NCBI RefSeq assembly: GCF_003150835.1
Contig: NZ_CP029479.1
Coordinates: forward strand, 620,001 to 684,000
DNA length: 64,000 nucleotides
Source of the DNA: Phenylobacterium parvum
Lineage (GTDB): Bacteria > Pseudomonadota > Alphaproteobacteria > Caulobacterales > Caulobacteraceae
Direction: 5' to 3'
The first letter of the stretch is position 1; each line of letters opens with the position of its first letter. The position numbers were made by a program, and so were the translations under genes. Below the pieces are notes generated by a model. It saw only the letters and a program-made list of their open reading frames with translations. It searched no databases and had not been told where the DNA came from. Positions 36,771 to 44,738 of this stretch are shown piece by piece.

Positions 36771-37142
36771 ATGTCCGACGCCGCCCAAGCCGTCCGCGAG
36801 TTCATTGACGCCTGGCCCCGCCTGGACCCGGATGAACTGGCCGGCTGGTTCACCGAGGATGGCGTCTACCACAACATGCCCTCTGGCCCGGTCCAGGGCC
36901 GCGAGACCATCCGCGGCTTCATCGCCGGCTTCATCCGCCCCTGGGCGGAGACCCGCTGGGAGGTCGTCTCCCTCGTCGCCGACGGCGACACCGTGATCGC
37001 CGAGCGCATCGATCGCATCCGCGTCGGCGAGAAATGGATCGAGCTGCCCTGCTGCGGCGTCTTCCACCTCAGGGACGGGAGGATCGCCCTCTGGAGGGAC
37101 TATTTCGACCTGCCCACCTACACCCGGGCCCTGGCGGGTTAG
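36771..37142 (+). CDS. Limonene-epoxide-hydrolase/NTF2-like protein
   Basis: A 123-residue SnoaL/NTF2-like alpha+beta barrel of the limonene-1,2-epoxide hydrolase group. FIDAWPRLDPDELAGWFTEDGVYHNMP is the usual N-terminal half. The Asp-Arg-Asp catalytic set of LEH appears possible in AERIDRI (Arg, Asp) and LWRDYFDLP (Asp). It follows the hydrolase gene by 21 bases. Many NTF2-like relatives are not epoxide hydrolases (isomerases, cyclases), so the reaction is uncertain. Confidence 0.75.
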   Translation: MSDAAQAVREFIDAWPRLDPDELAGWFTEDGVYHNMPSGPVQGRETIRGFIAGFIRPWAETRWEVVSLVADGDTVIAERIDRIRVGEKWIELPCCGVFHLRDGRIALWRDYFDLPTYTRALAG

Positions 37143-37162
37143 GGAACTTCACCCGTCCTCGC

Positions 37163-37214
37163 CCAATTGCTCCCCATCAGGGGGAGCTGTCAGCAAAGCT
37201 GACTGAGGGGGTCA
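37163..37214. repeat. Palindromic repeat, forward copy 1 (variable stem GTCAGC/GCTGAC)
   Basis: A 26-base block starting CCAATTGCTCCCC and ending GGGGGAGCT (itself a stem) is followed by the hairpin GTCAGC-AAA-GCTGAC (37189-37203) and then TGAGGGGGTCA. The same architecture recurs at 37285-37336 and 48875-48925 with different stem sequences. Confidence 0.85.
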
Positions 37215-37228
37215 ACGGCTACTCAGCA

Positions 37229-37274
37229 GACCCCCTCCGGCCCGCTACGCGGTCCACCTCCCCCTTGGGGGAGG
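37229..37274. repeat. Palindromic repeat, inverted variant copy
   Basis: Opposite-orientation relative of the flanking forward copies. It begins GACCCCCTCCGG, has a near-perfect stem GGCCCGC-TAC-GCGGTCC and ends in a perfect 8-bp hairpin CCTCCCCC-TT-GGGGGAGG (37257-37274) followed by ATTTAAG. A close copy lies at 48818-48864. Confidence 0.82.
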
Positions 37275-37284
37275 ATTTAAGGCG

Positions 37285-37336
37285 CCAATTGCTCCCCATC
37301 AGGGGGAGCTCCGCGCGAAGCGCGGTGAGGGGGTCA
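37285..37336. repeat. Palindromic repeat, forward copy 2 (variable stem CCGCGC/GCGCGG)
   Basis: The first 26 bases (37285-37310) are identical to 37163-37188. They are followed by CCGCGC-GAA-GCGCGG (37311-37325) in place of the stem of copy 1, then the same TGAGGGGGTCA. It ends 37 bases before the malate synthase stop. Together the three copies fill nearly all of the 231-base gap between the LEH-like gene and malate synthase. Confidence 0.85.
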
Positions 37337-37373
37337 GCTGAAGCGCCGCCGCCCCCCGCCTGGGTCCTCCGCC

Positions 37374-39518
37374 TCACCCCGCCAGCTGGGCCTTCCGCTC
37401 GCGCCGGCGGCGGGTCAGGACGTGCTCGGTGTAGCCGTTGGGCTGGGCGCGGCCCTCGAAGACCAGCTCCAGCGCCGCCTGGAAGGCCACGCTGTCCGGA
37501 TGTCCGGCCATCGGGGAATAGGCCGCGTCGCCGGCGTTCTGGCCGTCCACCACCGCCGCCATGCGGGCGAAGGTCTCCCGGACCTGGGCCTCGGTGCAGA
37601 CCCCATGGTGCAGCCAGTTGGCGATGTGCTGGCTGGAGATCCGCAGGGTGGCGCGGTCCTCCATGAGGCCGACGTCGTGGATGTCCGGCACCTTGGAGCA
37701 GCCGACGCCCTGGTCGATCCAGCGGACCACGTAGCCGAGGATGCCCTGGGCGTTGTTGTCCAGCTCCTGCTGCACCTCCCCTGGACTCCAGTTCGAGCGG
37801 GCGAGGGGCGGGGTCAGAAGGGCCTCGAGGCCCGTGCGCGGCCCGCCGGCCAGGCTGGCCTGGAGGGCCGGGACGTCCACCTCGTGGTAGTGCAGGGCGT
37901 GCAGGGTGGCGGCGGTGGGCGAGGGGACCCAGGCGGTGTTGGCGCCGGCCTTCGGGTGCCCGACCTTGGCGGCCAGCATGTCCTTCATCATGTCCGGCGC
38001 GGCCCACATGCCCTTGCCGATCTGCGCCCGGCCGGGGAAGCCGGCGGCGAGGCCGATCTCGACATTCCGCTTCTCGTAGGCGGCCAGCCACCCTTCGGCC
38101 TTCATGGCGTCCTTGCGGACCATGGGGCCGGCCTCCATGGCCGTGTGGATCTCGTCGCCCGTCCGATCCAGGAATCCGGTGTTGATGAAGACGATCCGGT
38201 CCTTCGCCGCGGCGATGCAGGCGGCGAGGTTGGCGCTGGTCCGGCGCTCCTCGTCCATGATGCCCATCTTCACCGTATTGCGGGCCAGACCCAGGGCGTC
38301 TTCCACCTGGTCGAACAGGCTCACCGCCAGGGCGACCTCGTCCGGCCCGTGCATCTTGGGCTTCACGACATAGACTGAGCCGGCGGGGCTGTTGCGGCGG
38401 GCGCCCTTCAGGTCGTGGAGGGCGGCGGCCACCGTGATCAGGGCGTCGACGGCGGACTCGTAGACCGGGGCCCCGTCCAGGGTGACCATGTCGGTCAGCA
38501 TGTGGTGGCCGACATTGCGCACCAGCAGGAGCGAGCGACCGCGCAGCACGGCCTCGCCGCCGCCAGGAGCGGAGTAGCGCCGGTCCTCGTCGAGCCGGCG
38601 CGTCTCGGTGCGGCCGCCCTTCTCGAAGGCGGCGACCAGGTCGCCGCGCATCAGGCCCAGCCAGTTGCGGTAGACGCCCGTCTTGTCCTCGGCGTCGACG
38701 GCGGCGACGGAATCCTCGCAGTCCTGGATGGCGGTCAGGGCGGATTCCATCAGGACATCCGCCACCCCCGCAGCGTCGTCCTTGCCGACATTGTGGGTCC
38801 GGTCGACCTGGATCTCCAGGTGCAGGCCATTGTGCTTCAGGAGAACGGCCGAAGGCGCCTCGGACGCGCCCCGCCAGCCGGCCAGCTGCGACGGATCGGC
38901 CAGGGCCGCCTTTCCGCCCGAGGTCAGGGTCACGGACAGGGCGTCTCCGACGATGGCGTAGGTCGTGGCGTCGGCATGCGAGGCGCCGGCGAGGGGGGCG
39001 GCGCGGTCCAGCACGCCCCGGGCATAGGCGATCACCTTGGCGCCCCGTGCCGGGTCATATCCCTTGCCCCCCGTCGGCGGCTCCAGTGCGTCGGTGCCAT
39101 AGAGGGCGTCGTAAAGGCTGCCCCAGCGGGCATTGGCGGCGTTCAGGGCGTACCGGCCGTTCGAAACGGGTACGACCAGCTGGGGTCCGGCGATGCTGGC
39201 GATCTCGGGGTCGACATTCGCGGTGCCGAGGGTGAAGGGGCCGGGCTCGGGCAGCAGATAGCCTATCCGGGTCAGGAAGTCGGTCTGGTCGGCGAGGTCG
39301 AAGGGCTGGCCCCTGCGCGCCTTCCACCAGGCGTCGATCTGGGCCTGCAGGGCGTCCCGCCGCTCGAGCAGGGCGCGGTTGCGCGGCTGGAAGTCCTTCA
39401 GGAGGGCCTCGAGGGCGGTCCAGAAGCGGGCCGGCTCCACGCCCGTCCCGGGCAGGAGTTCCTGTTCCACGAAGGCGTGGAGGAGGTCCGCGACGGCGAG
39501 GGAGGGGCTGACCTGCAT
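37374..39518 (-). CDS. glcB: Malate synthase G
   Basis: Condenses glyoxylate and acetyl-CoA to malate, the second step of the glyoxylate shunt. The 714-residue product has the length of the monomeric G isoform. [34 protein letters not shown] and [27 protein letters not shown] line the active site, and [33 protein letters not shown] in the C-terminal part is a family signature with the catalytic Asp region. I start at ATG 39518; the earlier open frame lacks family sequence. The regulator gene upstream (117 bases) and isocitrate lyase beyond it complete a shunt locus. Confidence 0.93.
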   Translation of the reverse strand: MQVSPSLAVADLLHAFVEQELLPGTGVEPARFWTALEALLKDFQPRNRALLERRDALQAQIDAWWKARRGQPFDLADQTDFLTRIGYLLPEPGPFTLGTANVDPEIASIAGPQLVVPVSNGRYALNAANARWGSLYDALYGTDALEPPTGGKGYDPARGAKVIAYARGVLDRAAPLAGASHADATTYAIVGDALSVTLTSGGKAALADPSQLAGWRGASEAPSAVLLKHNGLHLEIQVDRTHNVGKDDAAGVADVLMESALTAIQDCEDSVAAVDAEDKTGVYRNWLGLMRGDLVAAFEKGGRTETRRLDEDRRYSAPGGGEAVLRGRSLLLVRNVGHHMLTDMVTLDGAPVYESAVDALITVAAALHDLKGARRNSPAGSVYVVKPKMHGPDEVALAVSLFDQVEDALGLARNTVKMGIMDEERRTSANLAACIAAAKDRIVFINTGFLDRTGDEIHTAMEAGPMVRKDAMKAEGWLAAYEKRNVEIGLAAGFPGRAQIGKGMWAAPDMMKDMLAAKVGHPKAGANTAWVPSPTAATLHALHYHEVDVPALQASLAGGPRTGLEALLTPPLARSNWSPGEVQQELDNNAQGILGYVVRWIDQGVGCSKVPDIHDVGLMEDRATLRISSQHIANWLHHGVCTEAQVRETFARMAAVVDGQNAGDAAYSPMAGHPDSVAFQAALELVFEGRAQPNGYTEHVLTRRRRERKAQLAG

Positions 39519-39635
39519 GACATACCGACCTTTCAGAACCGGTCGCCAGCGGGCGTCCGGGCGCGGCTGCAAAGCCTGCCGCAGCGGCGCTGCCATACTC
39601 CGCGCAGGGCGGCGCTTCAATGGGGACAGGCGGCC

Positions 39636-41039
39636 TTAGGCGTCCGAGAAGCCGAAGGGGGCCAGGGTGCGCCGGAAGTCGTCGGGCAGGATCTGGCGGC
39701 CGATGGGCGGGGCCGAGCGGGCGGCGCATTCGGCCCGGTGGCAGAGCCGGCAGGTGACGCCGATCGGGGTGGCCTGGTCCGGCCCGCCGCCCCGGTGGTC
39801 CGCCGCATAGACCAGCCGGTGGGCGTGCTCATCGGCGCAGCCCAGGGCGATGGCCCGCTCGATCCGCGGGGCGCCGAACCCACCGCCGCCAGCGGTCACC
39901 GTCCTGGCGATGGAGAAGAACTTCTGGCCGTCCGGCAGCTCCAGCCACTGGGTGACGATCTGGCGAGGCGTGCGGAAGGCCTGGTGGACGCTCCAGAGGG
40001 GACAGCCGCCGCCATGCCGGGCGAAGGGAAAGCCCGCCCCGTCCAGCCGCTTCGAGACGTTCCCCGCCTCGTCGACCCGGATGAAGAAGAAGGGCACCCG
40101 CTCCTGCCCGGGCTTCTGCAGGGTGGTCAGCCGGTGGGCGGTCTGCTCGAAACTGGCGCCGAACTGCCGGCCCAGGGCCTCGACGTCGTAGCGCCGCGCC
40201 TCCGCCGCCCGGGCGAAGGCGGTGTAGGGCATGAGGAGGGCCGCCCCGGCATAGCTGGCCAGGGCGCGCCGGGTAAGGCGCTGGCCGCCCTCAGTCTCGA
40301 AAATCCCCTCGGCCAGGACCTCGCCGATCTCGGCCTCCAGTTCCAGGTAGGCGGTCTGCAGGGCCAGCTGGAAGGCCTGGCTGGCGCCGTCCAGGGTGTC
40401 GTCCAGAAGCACTTCACGCCGGTGCCGGTCCAGCCGGCGGGTGGCCCCGGTCATGACGTCCGGGGGCAGGCGGCGCACCCGCAGGCCATGGCGGGCCTTG
40501 AGGTGGCCGGCCAGGCCCTCGTTGGCGGCGACGGCCTGGGCGAGGCGTTCGGCGGCGTCGTCGAGCAGGGGGAAGCTGTTGCGACGGGCCGCCAGGAAGC
40601 GCCGGGACTCCGCCACCGGATCGGCAGCCTCCTCGCCGTCGCGCCCCTCGACCGTGCGGTCGGCCAGGGCCAGCTGCTCCTCGCGGTAGGCGGTGTAGAG
40701 GCGCAGGAAGGCCTCGGTCACGCCCGGGAAGTTGGCCGCCGCATCGGCGACCTCCAGGGCTTTCAGCTCGATGCCGCCGAACATGGGGTCGCGAAGGACC
40801 GACTGCAGGCGGGCGGAGTCGTCGCCGCTCTCCGCCGCCAGGGCCGCCACGTCCAGCCGGTAGGTCTGGGCCAGCCGCACCAGCATCTCGGCGCTTAGTG
40901 GCCTGTGGTTGCGCTCCAGGAGGGCGATGTAGGAGGCTGAGACCTCCAGGTCCTGGGCCATGTCGGACTGGGTCAGGCCAAGGTCGCGCCGCAGTCGCCG
41001 GAGGCTGGGGCCGACATAGAGGCGACGTTCGCTGGGCAT
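39636..41039 (-). CDS. RamB/ScfR-like XRE regulator of glyoxylate/acyl-CoA metabolism
   Basis: A 467-residue transcription factor with an N-terminal XRE helix-turn-helix (LRRLRRDLGLTQSDMAQDLEVSASYIALLERNHRPLS, residues 13-48), a central IrrE/DUF955-like region with QALQTAYLELEAEI, and a C-terminal DUF2083-type sensor domain. The latter has GGCPLWSVHQAF and a CRLCHRAEC cluster near residue 435 that could bind metal. Relatives include RamB, which controls acetate metabolism genes, and the short-chain acyl-CoA regulators. It lies between glcB (same strand) and aceA (divergent), so control of the shunt is a strong inference. A candidate operator lies in its upstream gap. Confidence 0.87.
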   Translation of the reverse strand: MPSERRLYVGPSLRRLRRDLGLTQSDMAQDLEVSASYIALLERNHRPLSAEMLVRLAQTYRLDVAALAAESGDDSARLQSVLRDPMFGGIELKALEVADAAANFPGVTEAFLRLYTAYREEQLALADRTVEGRDGEEAADPVAESRRFLAARRNSFPLLDDAAERLAQAVAANEGLAGHLKARHGLRVRRLPPDVMTGATRRLDRHRREVLLDDTLDGASQAFQLALQTAYLELEAEIGEVLAEGIFETEGGQRLTRRALASYAGAALLMPYTAFARAAEARRYDVEALGRQFGASFEQTAHRLTTLQKPGQERVPFFFIRVDEAGNVSKRLDGAGFPFARHGGGCPLWSVHQAFRTPRQIVTQWLELPDGQKFFSIARTVTAGGGGFGAPRIERAIALGCADEHAHRLVYAADHRGGGPDQATPIGVTCRLCHRAECAARSAPPIGRQILPDDFRRTLAPFGFSDA

Positions 41040-41067
41040 GGGCGGAGCTCCCTCGAGAGTCGGAGCC

Positions 41068-41094
41068 TTACAACATTACAAGTCTACTCTGTAA
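41068..41094. promoter_or_regulatory. Candidate operator TTACA-N3-TTACA-N9-TGTAA between regulator and aceA
   Basis: In the 168-base divergent gap, TTACA occurs at 41068-41072 and 41076-41080, and its complement TGTAA at 41090-41094. The AT-richer patch is close to the regulator start, as expected for autoregulation, and 114 bases before aceA. Confidence 0.45.
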
Positions 41095-41207
41095 AGTCTG
41101 ACAGATCGACTTCACGGGGACTCGCGTCGGCGTCACGCCTGCGTCACACGGCGCGCTGCCGAAGGCCCCGTCTGGCGGGCGCCCGGCCAGCAAGGGATTT
41201 CAAGGCC

Positions 41208-42800
41208 ATGTCGTACCAGGACGATATCCAGCAGGTCGAAAAGCTCATCCGCAGCAAGAAGGGCACGTGGGACGGCATCAGCGCCGAGTCCGTCGTGCGG
41301 ATGCAGGTGCAGAACCGGTTCCGCACCGGCCTCGACATCGCCCGCTATACCGCCGCCATCATGCGCAAGGACATGGCCGCCTACGACGCCGACCCGGCCA
41401 ACTACACCCAGTCCCTGGGCTGCTGGCACGGCTTCATCGGCCAGCAGAAGCTGATCTCCATCAAGAAGCACTTCGGCAACACCGACCGGAAGTACCTCTA
41501 CCTGTCGGGCTGGATGGTCGCCGCCCTGCGCTCGGACTTCGGTCCCCTGCCGGACCAGTCCATGCACGAGAAGACCTCCGTGCCGGCCCTGATCGAGGAG
41601 CTCTACACCTTCCTCAAGCAGGCTGACGCCCGTGAGCTGGGCATGATGTTCCGCGACCTCGACGCCGCCCGCGCCGCCGGCGACAAGGCCAAGGAAGCCT
41701 CGATCCTCAAGGCGATTGACGGCTACCAGACCCATGTCGTGCCGATCATCGCCGACATCGACGCCGGCTTCGGCAACGCCGAGGCGACCTACCTCCTGGC
41801 CAAGAAGATGATCGAGGCGGGCGCCTGCGCCCTGCAGATCGAGAACCAGGTCTCCGACGAGAAGCAGTGCGGCCACCAGGACGGCAAGGTGACCGTCCCG
41901 CACGAGGACTTCCTCGCCAAGGTCCGCGCCTGCCGCTACGCCTTCATGGAGCTGGGGGTCGAGGACGGCATCATCGTCACTCGCACCGACAGCCTGGGCG
42001 CCGGCCTGACCAAGCAGATCGCCGTCAGCCATGCGCCCGGCGACATCGGCGACCAGTACAATTCCTTCCTCGACTGCGAGGAAGTGACCCCGGCCCAGTG
42101 CAATCCCGGCGACGTGCTGATCACCCGCGACGGCAAGCTGATGCGGCCCAAGCGCCTTCCCTCCAACCTCTTCCAGTTCCGGGAAGGCACCGGGGCGGAC
42201 CGCTGCGTCCTCGACTCCATCACCTCGCTGCAGAACGGCGCGGACCTGCTCTGGATCGAGACCGAGAAGCCGCATGTCGAGCAGATCGCCAGCATGATGG
42301 ACCGGATCCGCGAGGTCATCCCGAACGCCAAGCTGGTCTACAACAACTCGCCGTCCTTCAACTGGACCCTGAACTTCCGCCAGCAAATCTTCGACGCCTG
42401 GAAGAAGGACGGGAAGGACGTCTCGGCCTATGACCGCGACAAGCTGATGAGCGTCGACTACGACGGCACGGCCCTGGCCTACGAGGCGGACGAGAAGATC
42501 CGCACCTTCCAGGCCGACGGCGCGCGGCGGGCGGGGATCTTCCACCACCTCATCACCCTGCCGACCTACCACACCGCGGCCCTGTCCACGGACAACCTGG
42601 CCAAGGAATACTTCGGCGAGGCCGGCATGCTCGGCTATGTCCTGAACGTCCAGCGCCAGGAAATCCGCCAGGGCATCGCCTGCGTGAAGCACCAGAACAT
42701 GTCCGGCTCGGACATCGGCGACGACCACAAGGAATACTTTGCCGGCGAGGCGGCCCTCAAGGCCTCGGGCGACGCCAACACCATGCACCAGTTCGCCTGA
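41208..42800 (+). CDS. aceA: Isocitrate lyase (long form)
   Basis: Splits isocitrate into succinate and glyoxylate, the first step of the glyoxylate shunt. The 530-residue product belongs to the long subclass (about 530 residues, as in Pseudomonas) rather than the 434-residue E. coli form. K219-Q220-C221-G222-H223 is the catalytic KKCGH loop with Gln at the second position, a variant seen in long forms. IADIDAGFGNAEATY (181-195) binds Mg and substrate; YNNSPSFNWTLNFR lies later. It is divergent from the RamB/ScfR-like regulator and ends in a strong terminator. Confidence 0.94.
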   Translation: MSYQDDIQQVEKLIRSKKGTWDGISAESVVRMQVQNRFRTGLDIARYTAAIMRKDMAAYDADPANYTQSLGCWHGFIGQQKLISIKKHFGNTDRKYLYLSGWMVAALRSDFGPLPDQSMHEKTSVPALIEELYTFLKQADARELGMMFRDLDAARAAGDKAKEASILKAIDGYQTHVVPIIADIDAGFGNAEATYLLAKKMIEAGACALQIENQVSDEKQCGHQDGKVTVPHEDFLAKVRACRYAFMELGVEDGIIVTRTDSLGAGLTKQIAVSHAPGDIGDQYNSFLDCEEVTPAQCNPGDVLITRDGKLMRPKRLPSNLFQFREGTGADRCVLDSITSLQNGADLLWIETEKPHVEQIASMMDRIREVIPNAKLVYNNSPSFNWTLNFRQQIFDAWKKDGKDVSAYDRDKLMSVDYDGTALAYEADEKIRTFQADGARRAGIFHHLITLPTYHTAALSTDNLAKEYFGEAGMLGYVLNVQRQEIRQGIACVKHQNMSGSDIGDDHKEYFAGEAALKASGDANTMHQFA

Positions 42801-42828
42801 CGGCGGACCGGGTCACCGGAACGGATCA

Positions 42829-42857
42829 GGGCCCCGGAGCAATCCGGGGCCCTTTTT
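42829..42857 (+). terminator. Rho-independent terminator after aceA
   Basis: Perfect 10-bp stem GGGCCCCGGA (42829-42838) and TCCGGGGCCC (42843-42852) around the loop GCAA, followed by TTTTT. It sits 28 bases after the aceA stop and just before the end of the convergent methyltransferase gene. Confidence 0.9.
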
Positions 42858-42868
42858 CGTGGAGAAGA

Positions 42869-43717
42869 TCAGCGGACCTTCACGAAGCGCAGGGTCATGC
42901 GGTCGCTCTCGCCGATGGCGTCGTAGCGGGCGCGGTCGAAGTCCGGGGCCGGTTGGGCGCCGGGGGCGGCGCTGCGGCGGACCGGGGGCAGGGTCCAGAC
43001 GCCGAAGGGGTGATCCTTGGTGTCCTTCGGGTTGGCGTTGATCTCCGAGCGGGCGGCGAGGCGGAAGCCGGCGGCCTCTGCGGCGGAGATCACGGCAGCC
43101 TCGGAGACGTAGCCGTCGCGGCCGTCGGCGGCCATGGGCTTGGGATCGGCCCGGTGCTCCTCCACCGCCAGGATCCCGCCGGGCTTCAGCACGGCGTTGA
43201 AATCCTTCATGACCTTGGGGAGCATGCCCGGGGTCCACATCCAGTTGTGGATGTTGCGGGCGGTCAGGACTAGGTCGGCCGACCCGGGGGCGCCCAGCGG
43301 GCCTGAGGTCGCACCGAAGCCGACATACTCAACCTTTCCATAGCGCGCCGCATCAGCGAAGCGGGCCTCGAAGTCGGCCCGGCCCTTGCGCGCGCCGTCC
43401 GAGATCTTGGGATTGGCCAGGTCGGCCACGCCGGCGATGTAGCGGCCCTTGGTGGCGGCCGCATAGGGGGCCAGGATCTCGGTCCAGTAGCCGCCGCCAG
43501 GCGAGACCTCGATCACCGTCTGGCCGGGCTTCAGGCCCCAGAAGGTCAGGGAGTCAACGGGATGGCGGGCGCCGTCCCGGGCCCGGTCGGCGGCGGGGCG
43601 GGACTCTGAGGCCACGGCCTTCGCAAGGGCGGCGTCGGCGGCGAGGGCGCCAGGCGCTGAGGCGAGGACGAGGGCGGCGGCGGCCAGGCCGAGGGCCTGG
43701 CGTCGGGAGGCGGTCAT
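42869..43717 (-). CDS. Exported SAM-methyltransferase-like protein
   Basis: A 282-residue protein with a signal containing a double arginine (MTASRRQALGLAAAALVLASAPGALA), so Tat or Sec export is predicted. The mature part is a class I methyltransferase fold: LKPGQTVIEVSPGGGYWTEILAPY (63-84) is motif I, GSADLVLTARNIHNWMW the acidic motif II region, and FNAVLKPGGILAVEEHRADP motif III/IV. GGAG precedes the ATG at 43715-43717; the frame runs further upstream without family likeness. A SAM-dependent enzyme in the periplasm has no obvious donor supply, so it may be a repurposed fold. Similar exported proteins are common in Caulobacterales and Sphingomonads as far as I know. Confidence 0.8.
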   Translation of the reverse strand: MTASRRQALGLAAAALVLASAPGALAADAALAKAVASESRPAADRARDGARHPVDSLTFWGLKPGQTVIEVSPGGGYWTEILAPYAAATKGRYIAGVADLANPKISDGARKGRADFEARFADAARYGKVEYVGFGATSGPLGAPGSADLVLTARNIHNWMWTPGMLPKVMKDFNAVLKPGGILAVEEHRADPKPMAADGRDGYVSEAAVISAAEAAGFRLAARSEINANPKDTKDHPFGVWTLPPVRRSAAPGAQPAPDFDRARYDAIGESDRMTLRFVKVR

Positions 43718-43784
43718 GCGGGAGCTCCGTGGAAAAAGGGTGTCGTGACAGAGACTTGGGCGCGCCGGGCCAAACCGCAAGGGG

Positions 43785-44456
43785 TCAGCACCAGCTGGCC
43801 GCCCCGGCCGTCGGCTCGCGCAGGAGCCCCTCGATATTGGCCTCGATGATGCGGTAGCCGACATTGCCGTAGAGGGTCTGCCGGCCCTCGTTCAGCACCA
43901 GGCTGGGGCTGCCCTTGACGCCCAGGGCCTGGGCTTCCTGGTAGTCGGTAGAGAGGGCCGCGTGGGCCTCGCCGCGGTCCAGCCGGGCGTGGACGTCGGC
44001 CAGGTCGGCGCCCGCCTCCGCCAGCACCGCGTCCAGCACGGCGCGGCTTGCAATGTCCCGCCCCTGCTCGAAGAAAGCCTTGCGGGTCAGGGTGATGGCC
44101 CGGTCGCCCAGGCCTTCCGGGCCACCCTGAGCCTCCTGGGCCTGGACGGCCTTCAGGACCAGGTGGGCGGGCAGGGACGAGGCCGGCCGCACGCCGCGCC
44201 ACAGGTCCGGATGCAGGCTCAGCTCCGGGAAGCCCTCGACCACATGGGCCAGGTGGGCGGCGAACCCCTCATGCCCCCCCTTGGACCCCCAGTTCACCTG
44301 CATCTTCAGCGCCGTATCGCCAAAGACGCTGCAGAACCGCTGGCGCACGCGGACGGCCTCGCCATGGGTGCGGCGCAGTTCGGCCAGGCGCAGCTCGCCG
44401 ATCCAGGCCCAGACGCAGAGCACGTCGGAGAAGCAGGTGAGGTCGACGGTCTTCAT
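43785..44456 (-). CDS. DsbA-family oxidoreductase-like protein (HCCA isomerase/FrnE type)
   Basis: A 223-residue thioredoxin-fold protein with inserted helical domain. The N terminus MKTVDLTCFSDVLCVWAWIG resembles FrnE/HCCA isomerases (FSDxxCPWC). Here the second Cys of CxxC is replaced by Ala (C-V-W-A), so ordinary disulfide exchange is unlikely. GVKGSPSLVLNEGRQTLYGNVG near residue 180 is the cis-Pro loop. No signal peptide is present, so it acts in the cytoplasm. A glutathione-dependent isomerase is one possibility. Confidence 0.78.
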   Translation of the reverse strand: MKTVDLTCFSDVLCVWAWIGELRLAELRRTHGEAVRVRQRFCSVFGDTALKMQVNWGSKGGHEGFAAHLAHVVEGFPELSLHPDLWRGVRPASSLPAHLVLKAVQAQEAQGGPEGLGDRAITLTRKAFFEQGRDIASRAVLDAVLAEAGADLADVHARLDRGEAHAALSTDYQEAQALGVKGSPSLVLNEGRQTLYGNVGYRIIEANIEGLLREPTAGAASWC

Positions 44457-44602
44457 GGGTTGGGGGCTCCGTCCCAGGAGGGTCCCCGCACTCTACCCCT
44501 CTGCGTCGCGCCGCGCACCCCCGGGCCAGCCCGGGCGCCGCCCGTCTGACCCCCGCCGGCGGCATGTCACTGACTCGACACAGGACCGCCACAAACCGGA
44601 AG

Positions 44603-44611
44603 TTATCCACA
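44603..44611 (+). promoter_or_regulatory. Isolated consensus DnaA box
   Basis: TTATCCACA matches the strongest 9-mer DnaA box exactly. It lies 128 bases upstream of the second TonB receptor, in the 282-base gap after the divergent DsbA-like gene. The rest of that gap is GC-rich with a CCCGGG-CCAG-CCCGGG inverted repeat and no gene. One box is not an origin; it could be a regulatory or chance site. Confidence 0.35.
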
Positions 44612-44738
44612 GCCTCGGCCGAACCTGCGGTAGAAGCCCCCTCCCGGCCCAAATAGCCCTTGCATCCACGTTCTGAAGGGCTGGGTGGCGTCCCGGCCCA
44701 TGTGGCCGCGACTGCGGCGGACTTCGCGAGGATTTCCC

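Noticed and set aside
37143..37373. Possible CRISPR array because of repeated near-identical blocks
   Set aside because: The repeats are hairpin elements in both orientations with short gaps and no regular spacers, and no cas gene is present.
38415..40898. An 827-codon open frame on the plus strand
   Set aside because: Antisense to malate synthase G and the RamB-like regulator, both of which are clear matches; composition is of shadow type.
44520..44535. CCCGGG-CCAG-CCCGGG as a terminator
   Set aside because: No T tract follows and the position is upstream of a gene; short GC palindromes are frequent here by chance.
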